Of a DNA stretch of 64,000 nt, positions 32,374 to 42,755 are shown piece by piece (position 1 is the stretch's first letter; each line of letters starts with the position of its first letter). This DNA is from Plantago ovata (taxonomy: Eukaryota > Streptophyta > Magnoliopsida > Lamiales > Plantaginaceae): positions 31,012,692 to 31,076,691 of the forward strand of contig CM051458.1 of assembly GCA_028274465.1 (NCBI GenBank), given 5' to 3'. The notes beneath the pieces were generated by a model. It saw only the letters and a program-made list of their open reading frames with translations. It was not told where the DNA came from and did no database searches. The position numbers and the translations under genes are program-made.

Positions 32374-32559
32374 GAGACCGTGAGACCAAAGCATTCCGGA
32401 TCATCCATTCTACTGTATCAAATCTCGCGGGTCATGTTATAACCCGATTTACTCGTTTCGGGTCATTAAACGGGTTATCAATAAATAATAGAATTGACCC
32501 ATTTCTTTTCAGTTTCCGTCATTTATCGATTGAAATATCAGAGAGTAGAGAGAGAAAGT

Positions 32560-35500
32560 CTCCTCCGCCTGGATTGTTCTCGTCGCCGCGCAATCGAAGC
32601 TTCAGACGTCGTCTCCTCCGCCTGAATTAAGCTCGCCGTTATCGTGTTCGTCTTCTTCAGCTGTTGAAGGTTTGATTTCGTTCCTTTCTGTTGTTTTTCA
32701 CTCATTTTCGAAACCCTAGTTTACTCATTTTCGCTTGAATCATCGTCTCCGCCGCCTGAATCGTCTCCTCCGCGATGAGGTTCTCTGTCCTTTACGTCTA
32801 ACTCTAACTCTACATTCTCTCCGATTTTGCTATGTTTATGCAGTTAATCCTCACAAGTCAAAGCTTACTTTTGCTCGATTTCTTCCCTCACATTTATGTA
32901 AGTTTCTCGATCTCCGTGTTTTCGATTTTGGTCGATTTTATGTAAGTTGAAGCTAGCTTCATTCACTTCTGCTCGATTTCGCATGCGCTCGTTTTCATCT
33001 GTGTTTCGATCTGTGTTTCCTGCATTTTTTTCTGTTCCTTTATTCGATTTTTGCTGGTGATAGATATTCTATGTTGTTTGTTTGTAAGGTTTACTTTGAG
33101 GTTTACAAATACTGTTTGGTTTGATTCAGTGTGTTAAGGTTTGTCTTAGATAGCATTGAGTTTCTGTTTAAATTATGCTGCATAATTTATGCATAAGGTT
33201 TGCTCTGTGTGGTTTCCATTTATCCGTTTTACATAATTTTATTTTTTTGAGTTTCATATGATGTTTGTTTGAGTTTTATTTGATGCATGTTTGAGTTTTA
33301 CCACTGCTGTCCATGCTCATATTTTTATATGCATTTTTTATTCAAATTTAACGCAATGATAATGGTTCCTTTTCCATTCTGTAGCTTATTGAATTATAAT
33401 TGTTCCTTTTCCATTTTTTTTCAAAGATAAAACTCAAACATGGATCATATAAAACTGAAACCTGTATCTTTGTGAAATTATAAGTTTTCCTTTTCTATTC
33501 TGCAAAGATAAAACTCAAACCTGCTTCAGCTAAAACTCAAACTTCTATACATTAATATGGTGCTTGAGGATAAATTTCATTTTTTTCAGTTTCTTATGAT
33601 GTTTGTTTGAGTTTTATTTGATGCATGTTTGAGTTTTACCACTGCTGTCCATGCTCATATTTTTATATGCATTTTTTATTCAAATTTAACACAATGATAA
33701 TGGTTCCTTTTCCATTCTGTAGCTTATTGAATTATAATTGTTCCTTTTCCATTTTTTTGTGTTGTAATAGTTGTATTCTTGTTGTTTGAGTTTTATATGG
33801 TGGTTGCTTGAGTTTTACATATATCATGTTTGAGGTTTACTTGAGATTGGTTTTTTTTGTGGTATGCTAGTTTTTTAAGGTTTGTTGGAGTTTTATTTGA
33901 GTTTTATTTTGAGTTCTAATTATCTCTGTGTGTTTAGATTTTGATTGTGTTGTAATAGTTGATTCTTGTTGTTTGAGTTTTATATGCTGCTTCTTTGAGT
34001 TTAATTTGTATTAACTGTTGTATGCTATTTTGTAGGGAATGAAAAGGATAAAGACTTTGAGATACCTTTCGTCATACCCTCTGATGATGATACACCTTCG
34101 AATTCTTTCGATATTAATGAAGATTGAGTTTTATTGTTGTTAAGTTTGAGGTTTATGTATATAATGTTTGAGTTTTACTTGAGTCTTATTTATGTTTCTG
34201 TCATCAGCTCCTATAATTTTGAATTTTATTGTTGTTAAGTTTGAGGTTTGTGTATACATGTCTACATGGTGCTTTAGGATAAGTTTTATGTAATTGAATT
34301 TTATATGATGTTTGTTTGAGTTTTATTTTCTGCTTCTTTGAGGTTTATGTATATTATGTTTGAGTTTTACTGAAGTCTGATTTATGTGTCTGTCATCTGC
34401 TTCTATTAGTTTGAGTTTTATTGTTGTTAAGTTTGAGGTTTATGTATATAATGTTTGAGTTTTACTTGAGTCTGATTTATGTTTCTGTCATCAGCTCCTA
34501 TAATTTTGAGTTTTATTATTGTTAAGTTTGAGGTTTATGTATGTTATGTTTGAGGTTTACTGAAGTCTGATTTATGTGTCTATCATCTGCTTCTATTAGT
34601 TTGAGTTTTATTGTTGTTAAGTTTGAGGTTTATGTATATTATGTTTGAGTTTTACTGAAGTCTGATTTATGTGTCTGTCATCTGCTTCTATTAGTTTGAG
34701 TTTTATTGTTGTTAAGTTTGAGGTTTATGTATATAATGTTTGAGTTTTACTTGAGTCTGATTTATGTTTCTGTCATCAGCTCCAATAATTTTGAGTTTTA
34801 TTGTTGTTAAGATTGAGGTTTATGTATATAATGTTTTGAGTCTTACTTGAGTCTGATTTTTGTTGCAGCAATCATGGTTGTACTTTCGACTTATGATTCT
34901 AATGATGATGCCGATTCTGGTTCTGGTGTTCCTGTTGCTGAAAATGAGATATAATATTTACTTGAGTATGATTTATGTGTCTGTCATCATCTCCTATAAG
35001 TTTGAGTTTTATTGTTGTTAAGTTTGAGGTTTATGTATATCATGTTTGAGTTTTACTTGAGTCTGATTTTATGTGTCTGTCATGAGCTCCAATAAGTTTG
35101 AGTTTTATTGTTGTTAAGTTTGAGGCTTATGTATATCATGTTTGAGTTTTATTTGAGTCTGATTTTATGTGTCTGTCATGAGCTCCAATAAGTTTGAGTT
35201 TTATTGTTGTTAAGTTTGAGGTTTATGTATATCATGTTTGAGTTTTATTTGAGTCTGATTTTATGTGTCTGTTTTATTTTTCTGTTTTATTAATAATACA
35301 TTACTGAGGTTTGAGTATATGTTATTTGAGGTTTATATGCATTATGTAGTGAGTTATGAAAATATAATCTTTGAAATCTATATGTACTTGATTTTCTTTT
35401 TTTATTTTTATAATTTAACAGGTTGCTGAAAGGCGGAAAGCACGAGCTGAAATAATTGCTTCAATTGGTCTGTCTGATGCAAATACAAGGAAGAATCGGT

Positions 35501-35598
35501 TGATTGAGAGTGTCAGAAACTTTGCAGAAAATGAAAGAGAACATATCTGCAGTGAGTTTGAGAAAAAGATGGGTCAGAGAAGAAAATTGAAGAAATAG
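32560..35598 (+). other. Left transcription unit of element H (partial gene model)
   Basis: The promoter side (32,520-32,700) has GA repeats and CTCCGCC words. Exon-like pieces after good acceptors are 34,036-34,127 (ends PSDDDTPSNSFDINED stop), 34,868-34,954 (ends DSGSGVPVAENEI stop) and 35,422-35,598. The last gives VAERRKARAEIIASIGLSDA then TRKNRLIESVRNFAENE, ending QRRKLKK stop. The start exon was not identified. The first two pieces may be alternative ends. I do not recognise the protein. Introns are filled with TTTGAGTTTTA words. Confidence 0.45.
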
Positions 35599-35930
35599 TC
35601 TATTGGAAAATTGAATCAATTTTAGAGATATTTGTGATTTTTAAGGACCATTAACATGATTTAGGGATCTCTTTATTTTTTTAAATTTTATGACTTTGTT
35701 GAGAATTCTGAATTGTATATGAATGTTTTTGTACATTTTTTGTTGTTTAGTTTTTTGGTTTTCAAATATTTTTTTGTTTTGAGTTTTACTTATACTGTGT
35801 TTGAGTTTTACTTACTCTGCGTTTGAGTTTTACTGATTCTCATTTTTTATATGAATGTTGGTAGTTGTTCATTGTAGGCTAGTTTCTGTATCCCTTGTTG
35901 AATAATTTCTGGTCTTGCTAAACCTTATAC
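33060..35930 (+). repeat. Left word array of element H (TTTGAGTTTTA)
   Basis: Dozens of copies of TTTGAG(T/G)TTTA appear, often inside a looser unit of about 110-130 bp. That unit includes TTGTTGTTAAGTTTGAGG, TATGTATAT, ACTTGAGTCTGATTTATG and TGTCTGTCATCAGCTCC (clear from 34,120 to 35,270). All copies are on the plus strand. Confidence 0.9.
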
Positions 35931-35934
35931 TAGC

Positions 35935-36720
35935 AACATGTAAAACTCAAAATAACAACATATAAAACTCAATGCAGGAATAATTTTAAGGACCATTCAC
36001 ATGATTCAATCAGGGATCTCTTTATTTTCTATAAATTGTATGACTTTTTGAGGATTCTCAATTTTATATGAAGGTTTTTGTACACCTTTTTTAATACAGA
36101 TGTAAAACTCAAACAAGCATAATATAAAACTCAAACAAATAGCATATAAAACTCAAACATATAAAACATCATTTTATATGAATGTTGCTAGTTGTTCATT
36201 GTATGGTAGTTGCTGTTTGAATTAAACCTCAAACTACCAACATGTAAAACTCAAAAATAACAACATATAAAACTCATATACATTATTCCATAACAAACAC
36301 ATATATATATTACAAACAGTTATACATTACTTTATTACAAACATCAGTCTGCAGTGAATTCCAGAAGTAGTTGAACACATCCTCAAAATGTTCCCATTTT
36401 TCCTTCTTTAAACCATCAAAAGAGAGTGGTATTTCCTCTGCAGTGAATTATTATAAAACTCAATCAGTCTATGAATAAAACTCAAGAATCTAAAGAGTAA
36501 AACTCAAACAAATTATCCATAAAACTCAAATCAGAATTGTAAGATACAAAACTTTTACAAAGAAAAACTCTGGAACTTGGAATCAAAACTCAAACCAATA
36601 ATACATAAAACTCATATGAAATTGTAACATACAGTACGTTACAGAGTAAAACTCAGAAAGTTATTTCATTAAACTCAAACGAATAATACATAAAACTCAA
36701 ACAAATTGAAAACAAACCTG
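35935..36720 (-). repeat. Right word array of element H (TAAAACTCAAA)
   Basis: The same word as in the left array, now on the opposite strand (ATAAAACTCAAAC and close variants, more than fifteen copies). The orientation switches near 35,935, between the two convergent transcription units. Confidence 0.9.
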
Positions 36721-37168
36721 ATTGTTCAGAAGCTGCTTTCTGCTTATTAGCTGAAGCTTCATGTTTATCAGCTTCATGTTCATCACCAAATTCTTCTGCA
36801 AATTCTGAATCAATGTTTTCAACAATTCCTTCAGCAAATTCAATGAAATCATCTTCTGTATCAAATTCTGACTGTCTCATCGCAAATCCTTCTGTAAATT
36901 CTGGATCTCTAGGTATTTCATCAATATCTTCAACAAATTCTTCAGCAAATTCACTGAAATCTTCTTCTTCATCAAATTCGGACTGTCTCATGGCAAATCC
37001 TTCAGTGATGAGAACGTCTCCTGTGTCTTCATGATCGACTTCAACCGCTGGTGAATCCTTAATTTGCTTAGAACGTTTTCTCCTTCTCGAATTCTTCAAT
37101 TGAGCCAATCTAATCCTCAAACTGTTCAATTCATTCAACGATCTAGGAGAGAAATCGTTCATCCTCAT
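36310..37168 (-). CDS. Unrecognised two-exon acidic protein of element H (about 192 aa)
   Basis: Model: complement of 36,718-37,168 joined to 36,310-36,437. The donor (ATCAG|GTTTG) and acceptor (CTGCAG|AGGAAA) fit and phases agree. An AATAAA word lies near the stop. The N-terminus is basic (LKNSRRRKRSKQIKD near residue 25-40, NLS-like). The middle has two copies of TEGFAMRQSEFD followed by acidic EEDFSEFAEEF-type sequence, about 38 residues apart. The C-terminus, from exon 2, reads EEIPLSFDGLKKEKWEHFED then VFNYFWNSLQ. I do not recognise the family. It could be a captured host gene or a transposon accessory gene. The frame is open throughout. Confidence 0.6.
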
Positions 37169-37445
37169 ATTCGTTGAAGATAGAAACGATGATGAACACG
37201 ATGATGATCACGATGATGAAGGCGAGAATCGAAGCTTTTGTTGCAGAGAGAGAGATATGAGGGAGAAACGGCGAGAAGAGAATCGAAGCTTTTGTCGTCG
37301 ATTTGAACGGGTTAGGGAGGATGACCCGGTTCAATTTCGGGTTATAACATGACCCGCGAATTATTAAATGGATCAGCGAGATTTTGATGTATTTTCTAGT
37401 TCCTTTGAGTCTCATTTTGGTCTCACGAAACTAGTGGTCTCACAG

Positions 37446-37979
37446 GAGACGTACTCAAGAAAGATTCATCCGAAAAGCATTTCAGATACACAGCTTCTCC
37501 ATGCCAGCAATTGGGGCATGCATTTGTGGGTGACTAACTACATGGAAATGAATGCTGAAAAGCATCATCATACTGCCTGCAAAAATGCAAGAATTCTTCA
37601 ACTACAAGTCCGTAGGCTTCTGGAAAACTACGAAAAGGACTGTGTTGAATTTACTGCACTTGCTGAGAAGAGTGTAAGAGAGATTTTGAGAAAATCTTCT
37701 AGAAGAGCTTAATTCTCTGTAATAGTTTTTGTTAAAGTGTTTGTTTGCTGATTCTGTTTAAAGTTATCTCTGCTACTTCTTGTAAAGTTCTGAAAGATAA
37801 CTATCAGCAATGAAGCTTTTTTACTCTTATTGGTTTTTGATTATGCAATTTACTTATGCTTACTGTTTAATTATTCAAGTATGCTTGCATTAATCAACTG
37901 ATTTATTCAACATCAGAAACCTCTAAAAGGGTAACAATTAATTTAGCCATGGATTGCTAACATCAAAAAGGGGGAAATT
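37446..37979 (+). mobile_element. End of the SIRE G envelope-like region and polypurine tract
   Basis: Open reading resumes after element H (through about 37,711; ...CKNARILQLQVRRLLENYEK...). AT-rich sequence follows, then the polypurine tract AAAAAGGGGGAAA (37,965-37,977) directly before the 3' LTR. Confidence 0.75.
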
Positions 37980-39576
37980 TGTTAGGAAACTTGTAATTTT
38001 GATGAGCAATTAACCATGCTAAATTAAGGAAAGTCCAGTAACTAGTACTCTTAAGGTCCATAGGAATTTAGAATGTTAAGGACATTGTAAAAGAGGAACG
38101 TTTGCTGAAGACTTAGATTAGGTGCTAGATAGGTTGGTTTTAAAGCTTATGATGTATCTTGTTTTCTGAAAAGAAATACAACTTATTGAAGCATTTGCTG
38201 ACGATGTACTTTGTTTTTACAAACAAACTATTGAAGCATTTAGAAACCGCTCAGAATCTTGAAGAATATTGAAGATCTGAAGACTTGAAGAATTCGAAGA
38301 TCTGAAGACTAGAAGATTTCTGAAGACTGGTATCTACAAAGGCACATGTTGCTCAGAAAGTGGAAACTTCAGCAACAGCATTGCATAAGTGAAAATCGGA
38401 AAGACAGAGTAGGTTGCGCTTGCTGAAACTGAGACTGACCACTTGCTGATGGAACATATGTGACCTCTTGCTGAAAGTACTTACTTTTGCGCTCCAATGT
38501 TACTGTTTGAATTCTATTCAAATGAGCATTAAATGCAAAGCTTGCACGCGAAGAACATGAAGACTAGAAGACAAACAAGAACGCTGCTGAAAGTACAAAA
38601 GAAAGATAGTGACATCTTAAGGATCAAAAGCCTTGGAATTTAAAATTCAAACGACTCCTTATTTTCACTATAAATAGAGGTCATCCGGCAAAGAGTTGAA
38701 GTGTGTCAACAACGTGATCAAACTCTCACTTGTGCTTAAACTCACATACCTTCAAACTCTCTATACTGCCATTGATCCGTTCCAAGACTTAAAACTTGAG
38801 AAAACTACTTGTGAAGAAGTAGAATTTACACGACTAAGAAATTAGTTAAGTGTTCTTTCTTTCTTTCGAACAAGAACAAGTCTTGACACCAGAAACAATC
38901 AAACTTGTTTACTGCAAAGTATTCAAAGTTGTGTTTCTTAGATTACTTGTTGTAACTGAATAAGTTATAATTAAGTTATCTCACCCCAAAACTCTCTAAC
39001 TGAAAATACACCCTTTCAGGCGTGATATTCAGGAGGAACTTAATCGAGCATAGTTTTGCTGATTAAAAGTACCAAGTTTGGTGGAGAACAAGGTTGCGTT
39101 CTCTAGATTAAGTTGGAGACAAAGCAAGTTTGCTTTGGTTTCTGTTTGAATCGCTTTAGATAGAAGTTGTAAGGAACCTCAATCATATCTTAGTGGATTC
39201 AGTCCTATGAAGGACAAAGTGGATTAGTGGAGAGATTACGCCACTCTCAGATACCACTATAAAAGTGTTTGTGTGATTTACTTACTGTACTTAGTTTTCA
39301 GCAAATCATATCTGTCTGTACACAGTCACTCACATCACTTGCTGAAACATTTATTTACTGAAAGAGCACTATCAAAGACTTCCGCTCTCTGATTTTAAGT
39401 ATCAGCAAACCTAGCTACTGAAAAGTAACTTACGCTTGCTGAGAAAGTTAAGTATCAGCAAACTCATTACTAAAAGTAATAAGCACTCGCTGAGAAAGTT
39501 TTAAACGACAAAAGTTTGAAAAGACTATTCACCCCCCCCCCCTCTAGTCTTTTCTTGTTGTTTAAAGGGACCAACA
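37980..39576 (+). mobile_element. 3' LTR of SIRE G
   Basis: A 1,597-bp LTR starting TGTTAGGAAACTTG and ending GGGACCAACA. It matches the 5' LTR at roughly 98.5 % by eye and is followed by the target duplication GGAAT. Confidence 0.95.
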
Positions 39577-40152
39577 GGAATAACCTGGACATTAAGAGGT
39601 TACCTTGTGCAATAAGAATTAGAATTCTTATTCCTTTTAGGAGTCTAATAGAAGGCTTCTATTGACTACTGCATAAGTAGATGGTTAGAGAGCTTTTTCG
39701 ATATACATTATTATTCACTCTTCTATTCTTTCAACAGAAAATAAAAAGCTCTCTCTCTCTTCCTACCTCACCGCCGCCGCCGCCCCCTTCTCCGGTCAAC
39801 TAAGTTTGACTCGAGAATATCCTAGCATTCTCTCGATAAGCTATTCATCCGTGGATACGAAGGTTGAGGTTCTAAGAAGCTGGAAACTAACCTTTCCTGT
39901 TTTGCAGATAATCAAGAAGGCATATTAGATATCTTCGACTTCAACGAAGGAGAAGATACACTAGACTATTACGAAGATCATATCGATTGGGCTATCGATT
40001 TTGTTTTAATTCTTACTTTCGGAGTATTGTAAGTCTTCTAACTAATGTGATTCAATATATGTTATATGCATGATCAATTAGTATGCATGTTAAGAAAATT
40101 TTGAAATTCAGCTGCACCACCCTAGGGGTAATTCTGACCATATTTTCTTACA
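39577..40152 (+). mobile_element. Copia LTR D, right part
   Basis: The LTR sequence interrupted at 17,419 resumes after the GGAAT duplication. It runs through a GCTCTCTCTCT and CCGCCGCCGCC segment to the terminal ...CCATATTTTCTTACA at 40,152, matching the end of the E-family LTR at 48,954. Confidence 0.85.
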
Positions 40153-41220
40153 CCTAGAACAGATGACACTCAAACAAACTAAAGACAAAAATTACAACTC
40201 GATTACGAACATTACAAGAATTAAAAAACGAGACAAACACTTTGCTAAACTGCTTTTTGGCTTTTTTGGACCCTTCCTTGCTTTTTTTGGGGGTCTTTTC
40301 TTTTTTTCTTTTTATCTTTTTTCTGGAATGTTTCTTTTTCTTTTTTTTTTTTAGCCAGCAGTAGCACAACGAAAAAAAAATTACAGTGACACACAAACGA
40401 CCTCCCCAAACCTATTCGAAAGAATATGTTGGAGTACAAACTTTACGAAAAAGAAAAACAAACTCACAACACACACTCAAAAATCGAAAAACAAGTCTAA
40501 TGATAGCGTAACCCCCTCCTCAAACCTATTCGAAAGAATAGGTTGCAAACAAAGGATCACACAATCTCACACTACCTCCTTCCTAGGCATTTAGCAATCT
40601 CAAAGCAAGGTGAAGACTTGATGCCTCTTAGGTACATAATTACTCGGGAAAACAACCATAAGATCCTAACATGCATCATCCTATTATAAAGGCCTTCGTG
40701 AACCGCAGTAGAGAAAACACCACTAAGTGATGTCGAGACTACCAAGCTTAACTAAGTGCAATCATAAATGTGACAAGCCAAGCGAGAAAAACCTCAAACA
40801 AATTCATAGAGATGAAGCATATGATTAATGTCATAATTAGTTAATCTACCCAATAAAAAAGTTCAAAAAATTTGGCAATAAACTCCACATAAAACATGCA
40901 AGACTATACTAGGATGAATGTAGTGTATGCAACTAAATACTAAGAAAGCGGTAAACGTGCAAATGCAAATGCAAACAAAAGATTTCACGAGTTTATCATA
41001 AGCAAGACTAGTATAGAGATAGCCAGCGATAATCCCCCCCCCCCAAACCTGAACGTCATCGCTCGTCCCGAACGTCGAAAGTGGATTTAAGGTGAGAGCT
41101 AATACTTGTTTAAGTGACCTATATTACTCAATCAAACTCGTGAGAAAACAAAACGGGTGATAAACGAGGTAAAAAGATCGATAATTTAGCATAATAGGAG
41201 AAAATGAGATTCCGAACGAA
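40153..41220. other. Non-coding left part of element F
   Basis: No gene seen. It holds runs of T and A (40,250-40,380), two copies of ACCTATTCGAAAGAATA (about 40,409 and 40,527; CTATTCGAAAGAATAG is palindromic), a poly-C run at 41,034-41,044, and AT-rich filler. Open frames here come from the homopolymer runs. Confidence 0.6.
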
Positions 41221-41227
41221 AATCCAG

Positions 41228-41372
41228 ACCTCTGAGTTTCTGGACACCCGGGGCGACCCGCCCCACATGGGGGGTGATTCGCCTGGGGCGTCCAGAACAT
41301 CCCAGGCGGCCTGGTCTTTCCAGGCGAATCGCCCCACATGGGGGGCGGTTCGCCTGGCATCTCGAGACTCTT
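41228..41372. repeat. GC palindrome cluster 1 (GGCGA-TTCGCC type)
   Basis: Four imperfect palindromes lie in about 120 bp, built from GGGGCGA and TCGCCCC-like halves with CACATGGGG spacers (for example GGCGAATCGCCCCACATGGG). A similar cluster sits in the LTR of the same element at 43,533-43,625. The open frames on both strands follow from this composition. Confidence 0.75.
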
Positions 41373-41524
41373 GGAGACGCCTTTTCCCTCTCAAAATGCA
41401 AAATTATCATCTTAAAACCTATTTTATCACCAAAAACATACGAAAATATAAAATAAAACAGAATGATATGCATGCAATGCAAAAAAGCGATAAAACTAAC
41501 TACTTGCTACCATTACCACTAATG

Positions 41525-42433
41525 TTATCCATTATCAAATGGAAACGAATCTTGTGCATCCGTTCCATTACTCCTCGCATCGTGGGAACCATCCTTGGCT
41601 CCTCTCCATATCTGCTCAAGCAAGTCCATGATTCCCTGAAAACTAAAATTAACAAAACCAAGAAAAACAAAATCTAAAAAATAACTAAGGGAATCAGATG
41701 GAAAATAAAAAGGGCAAAGAGGATCAAAACTCCTTTGGAACTCATAGGTGGGTGCTTGGACCAGAACGTAGGAATCAAGATCAAGAGTATCTGCCGCAAT
41801 TGATTCAGAGATACCAAAATCTTCAGAGATTGGCTCCTTGACCTCAACACAACTCACGCCATCACCTTCTGACTCAAGTGAAGCAATGGATTCAGTTATC
41901 ACCTCCTCCATGACTTCCTCTTGACCAACAACCTCGACACCCGCAAGTAAGGACATGGAATCCAAGCTAAGCACTGAGGAGACTTCATCAATGGATTCTT
42001 CTCCACATTCCTCTTCATCGGCAATGTCGATTTTTGGTGGCTGACTACTGAAGCGAGACGTCCATGCCCTTGACCCGGGAGGTGAGTCCCTATCCCAATG
42101 TTTCAGAAACTTGTTGGTTACTTCACCCCAAGTGCGCAACGATTTTTCCGGCGGGATTCTGAGCCATCTTCGAGCGTACCCTTTCAAGGCTCCCATAAAT
42201 CCTCTCATACAAAGTTGCTCATGGGATAAAATAACCCCCTCCTCATTCTCACGAGGTATCCTCAACACTCCTTCCTCGTACGTGTCTAAGAACCCTCTTG
42301 GATCATCACCCATTGAAAACGTGGAGAGAATGGAGTAGTACGAAGGATCAAAGTCATAATTCCTGCAATCGTCATCCAATGTTATGCAAGGCCCTCGAGG
42401 CATCACATACTGGGGTAACGGAGGGTGACTCAT
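41525..42433 (-). mobile_element. Gag-like frame of element F (302 aa, looks whole)
   Basis: The N-terminal half carries a retrotransposon-gag-type segment: GDDPRGFLDTYEEGV, then QLCMRGFMGALKGYARRWLR and TWGEVTNKFLKHW. The C-terminal half is acidic (ADEEECGEESIDEVSS and on) with no zinc knuckle. It ends in a hydrophobic-then-polar tail (FVFLGFVNFSFQGIMDLLEQ). Length and the absence of protease or RT fit the gag-only type. It looks whole as a single frame. Confidence 0.75.
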
Positions 42434-42735
42434 CCTTTCATATGACTAGTTTCTACACACGAGGAAACAAGAAACCAAGGAGCAGAATCCACAAAAGAAA
42501 ACAAAAATTTGCAGAGAAAAACACAAAGAGTGCAAAGAAACACAATGTAATCAAGAACTTCGAGAGCACAAGCATGCAAGGTAACCGAGATCAGATTAGA
42601 TGAATTTACTGAGAAAGATAGGGGGAAAGAAATAGGGTAAGAAAGTGAAATTTTTGGAGAGCAAACCCCCAGAGCTTATTCTAGGAATTGAATGCTGAAA
42701 ATATAAATAAGCTAAACAGAAAAAAGGAGTATATT

Positions 42736-42754
42736 CCCTGGCAACGGCGCCAAT
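42736..42754 (-). other. Primer-binding site of element F
   Basis: On the minus strand TTGGCGCCGTTGCCAGGGA follows the LTR by about one base. It closely resembles the tRNA-Asp-type site used by Athila-like Gypsy elements. Confidence 0.8.
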
Positions 42755-42755
42755 T

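Larger units (their letters stand above)
32379..37445. mobile_element. Element H: MULE-like DNA transposon inserted in SIRE G
   Basis: Ends carry GTGAGACCA words (CGTGAGACCAAA at 32,379; inverted TTTGGTCTCACG near 37,416 and TGGTCTCACAG at 37,435-37,445). A perfect 22-bp inverted pair lies at 32,426-32,447 and 37,337-37,358. The envelope-like reading of SIRE G stops at the left end and resumes at the right end. GAGAC is found next to both borders, but a clean 9-bp target duplication was not found, so the superfamily (Mutator-like) is inferred from the long imperfect terminal repeats. Both halves start with an AGAGAGAGA-rich, CG-containing promoter-like segment sharing AATCGAAGCTT, and point toward each other. 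Confidence 0.75.
17420..39576 (+). mobile_element. SIRE/Maximus-type Copia element G with a long 3' envelope-like region
   Basis: Paired LTRs (17,420-19,015 and 37,980-39,576) are flanked by GGAAT on both sides (17,415-17,419 and 39,577-39,581). In order it holds: tRNA-iMet primer-binding site, gag, protease, integrase, an assembly gap with repeated sequence, RT, RNase H, a non-coding hairpin array, and a very long envelope-like coding region interrupted by element H. Order and extra 3' region fit the SIRE lineage. The element is broken in several places. By eye the LTRs differ at about 20-25 of 1,600 positions; at a commonly used plant rate of 1.3e-8 per site per year that is around half a million years. 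Even without H it is about 17 kb, large for Copia, partly from the repeated segment after the gap. Confidence 0.95.

Noticed and set aside
37978-37990. Start of an independent solo LTR
   Set aside because: It matches the LTR at 17,420 at high identity and shares the GGAAT target duplication, so the two are ends of one element.
40154-40439. Lys-rich and Phe-rich frames on both strands
   Set aside because: They follow from A and T runs in the non-coding part of element F.
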